Shown here piece after piece: positions 62,443-64,000 of a stretch of DNA of 64,000 nt. The position numbers were made by a program, and so were the translations under genes. This DNA is from Argentina anserina (taxonomy: Eukaryota > Streptophyta > Magnoliopsida > Rosales > Rosaceae): assembly GCF_933775445.1 (NCBI RefSeq), contig NW_026089461.1, positions 1 to 64,000 of the forward strand. The letters run 5' to 3'. Position 1 is the first letter of the stretch, and each line of letters starts with the position of its first letter. A model generated the notes under the pieces. That model was given only the letters and a program-made list of their open reading frames with translations, made no database searches and had not been told where the DNA came from.

Positions 62443-64000
62443 CTTTCTGTAAGGCTTTCTGATGCGAGTTTCTATTGAATTTGAGAGTTTTGCAAGTGTG
62501 GGAGTGTGTTTCTTTCAAACTGAGTATCTTTACATCGTTTGCGTATCTTTACTATTCCAATTGTGTATCTTTACATCGTTTGCGTATCTTTACTATTCCA
62601 ATTGTGTATCTTTTCATTTCTCGTTTGAGTATCTTTCGGTAAGGCTTCTGATGCGAGTTTCTATTGTATTTGAGAGTTTTGCAAGTGTGGGAGTGTGTTT
62701 CTTTCAAACTGAGTATCTTTACATCGTTTGCGTATGTTTACTATTCCAATTGTGTATCTTTACATCGTTTGCGTATCTTTACTATTCCAATTGTGTATCT
62801 TTTCATTTCTCGTTTGAGTATCTTTCTGTAAGGCTTCTGATGCGAGTTTCTATTGTATTTGAGAGTTTTGCAAGTGTGGGAGTGTGTTTCTTTCAAACTG
62901 AGTATCTTTACATCGTTTGCGTATCTTTACTATTCCAATTGTGTATCTTTACATCGTTTGGGTATCTTTACTATTCCAATTGTGTATCTTTTTATTTCTC
63001 GTTTGAGTATCTTTCTGTAAGGCTTTCTGATGCGAGTTTCTATTGAATTGGAGAGTTTTGCAAGTGTGGGAGTGTGTTTCTTTCAAACTGAGTATCTTTA
63101 CATCGTTTGCGTATCTTTACTATTCCAATTGTGTATCTTTTCATTTCTCGTTTGAGTATCTTTCTGTAAGGCTTTCTGATGCGAGTTTCTATTCAATTTG
63201 AGAGTTTTGCAAGTGTGGGAGTGTGTTTCTTTCAAACTGAGTATCTTTCCATCGTTTGCGTATCTTTACTATTCCAATTGTGTATCTTTTCATTTCTCGT
63301 TTGAGTATCTTTCTGTAAGGCTTTCTGATGCGAGTTTCTATTGAATTTGAGAGTTTTGCAAGTGTGGGAGTGTGTTTCTTTCAAACTGAGTATCTTTACA
63401 TCGTTTGCGTATCTTTACTATTCCAATTGTGTATCTTTTCATTTCTCGTTTGAGTATCTTTCGGTAAGGCTTCTGATGCGAGTTTCTATTGTATTTGAGA
63501 GTTTTGCAAGTGTGGGAGTGTGTTTCTTTCAAACTGAGTATCTTTACATCGTTTGCGTATGTTTACTATTCCAATTGTGTATCTTTACATCGTTTGCGTA
63601 TCTTTACTATTCCAATTGTGTATCTTTTCATTTCTCGTTTGAGTATCTTTCTGTAAGGCTTCTGATGCGAGTTTCTATTGTATTTGAGAGTTTTGCAAGT
63701 GTGGGAGTGTGTTTCTTTCAAACTGAGTATCTTTACATCGTTTGCGTATGTTTACTATTCCAATTGTGTATCTTTACATCGTTTGCGTATGTTTACTATT
63801 CCAATTGTGTATCTTTACATCGTTTGCGTATCTTTACTATTCCAATTGTGTATCTTTTCATTTCTCGTTTGAGTATCTTTCTGTAAGGCTTTCTGATGCG
63901 AGTTTCTATTGAGTTTGAGAGTTTTGCAAGTGTAGGAGTGTGTTTCTTTCAAACTGAGTATCTTTACATCGTTTGCGTATCTTTACTATTCCAATTGTGT
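62443..64000 (+). repeat. Satellite array, right end (runs off the window)
   Basis: The same satellite continues from CTTTC to the end of the window, which stops inside a monomer. Local markers are ATCTTTCGGTAAGG and TTTGCGTATGTTTAC. Three successive in-phase units give the longest open frame in the array (62462-63046, 194 codons), a 63-residue hydrophobic repeat. It has no promoter or family match that I can point to, so it is annotated here as repeat and not as a gene. Confidence 0.96.

Noticed and set aside
1..64000. CRISPR-like array of regular direct repeats
   Set aside because: The whole unit is conserved with no variable spacers, no cas genes, and the unit is 149-190 bp. It is a eukaryotic satellite.
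1..64000. rRNA, tRNA or telomeric repeats
   Set aside because: No rRNA motif, tRNA fold or TTTAGGG run was seen. The only tRNA-related match is the 20-base primer site of element B.

Overview
The window is plant-type repetitive nuclear DNA with no protein-coding or RNA gene that I can support. About 51.6 kb is one AT-rich tandem satellite, all monomers in the same orientation. It is interrupted by three insertions of one LTR-retrotransposon family. The plant assignment rests on the satellite length class (149/190 bp), the long TG...CA LTRs with 5-bp target duplications, and a primer-binding site that I recall as matching plant tRNA-Asp. I cannot name the species.

Layout: satellite 1-14421; solo LTR 'A' (+ strand) 14422-16617; satellite 16618-32773; a structurally complete but coding-less LTR element 'B' (- strand) 32774-40767; satellite 40768-60248; solo LTR 'C' (- strand) 60249-62442; satellite 62443-64000. 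Each insertion has a perfect 5-bp target duplication (TTTGC, TGTAT, CTTTC). Removing each insertion with one duplication copy restores an uninterrupted monomer.

The basic monomer is 149 bp. A 41-bp internal subrepeat occurs one to four times, giving 149, 190, 231 and about 271 bp units, plus 148/189 bp forms lacking one T and rarer hybrid forms. The subrepeat half is itself built from GTATCTTT-headed units of about 19-23 bp. Above the monomer level the array grew by nested block duplication: a 3,807-bp block twice (about 5.7-13.3 kb), a 1,971-bp block twice (about 22.8-26.7 kb), a 1,058-bp block several times (42.9-53.3 kb), a 3.17-kb block, and a 6.5-kb segment copied 9.27 kb downstream (43.1-49.7 kb and 52.4-58.9 kb).

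Element B has two 2,259-bp LTRs with only three differences seen, a tRNA-Asp-type primer site, a terminal GTGTGGGG-type polypurine tract and no gag or pol. It is therefore a young non-autonomous (LARD-like) element mobilised in trans. Solo LTR A is a mosaic: its U3 side is B-like and its U5 side is C-like. The switch maps to 15850-15871, about 280 nt downstream of the TATA box. That is where first-strand transfer between two co-packaged RNAs would place it.
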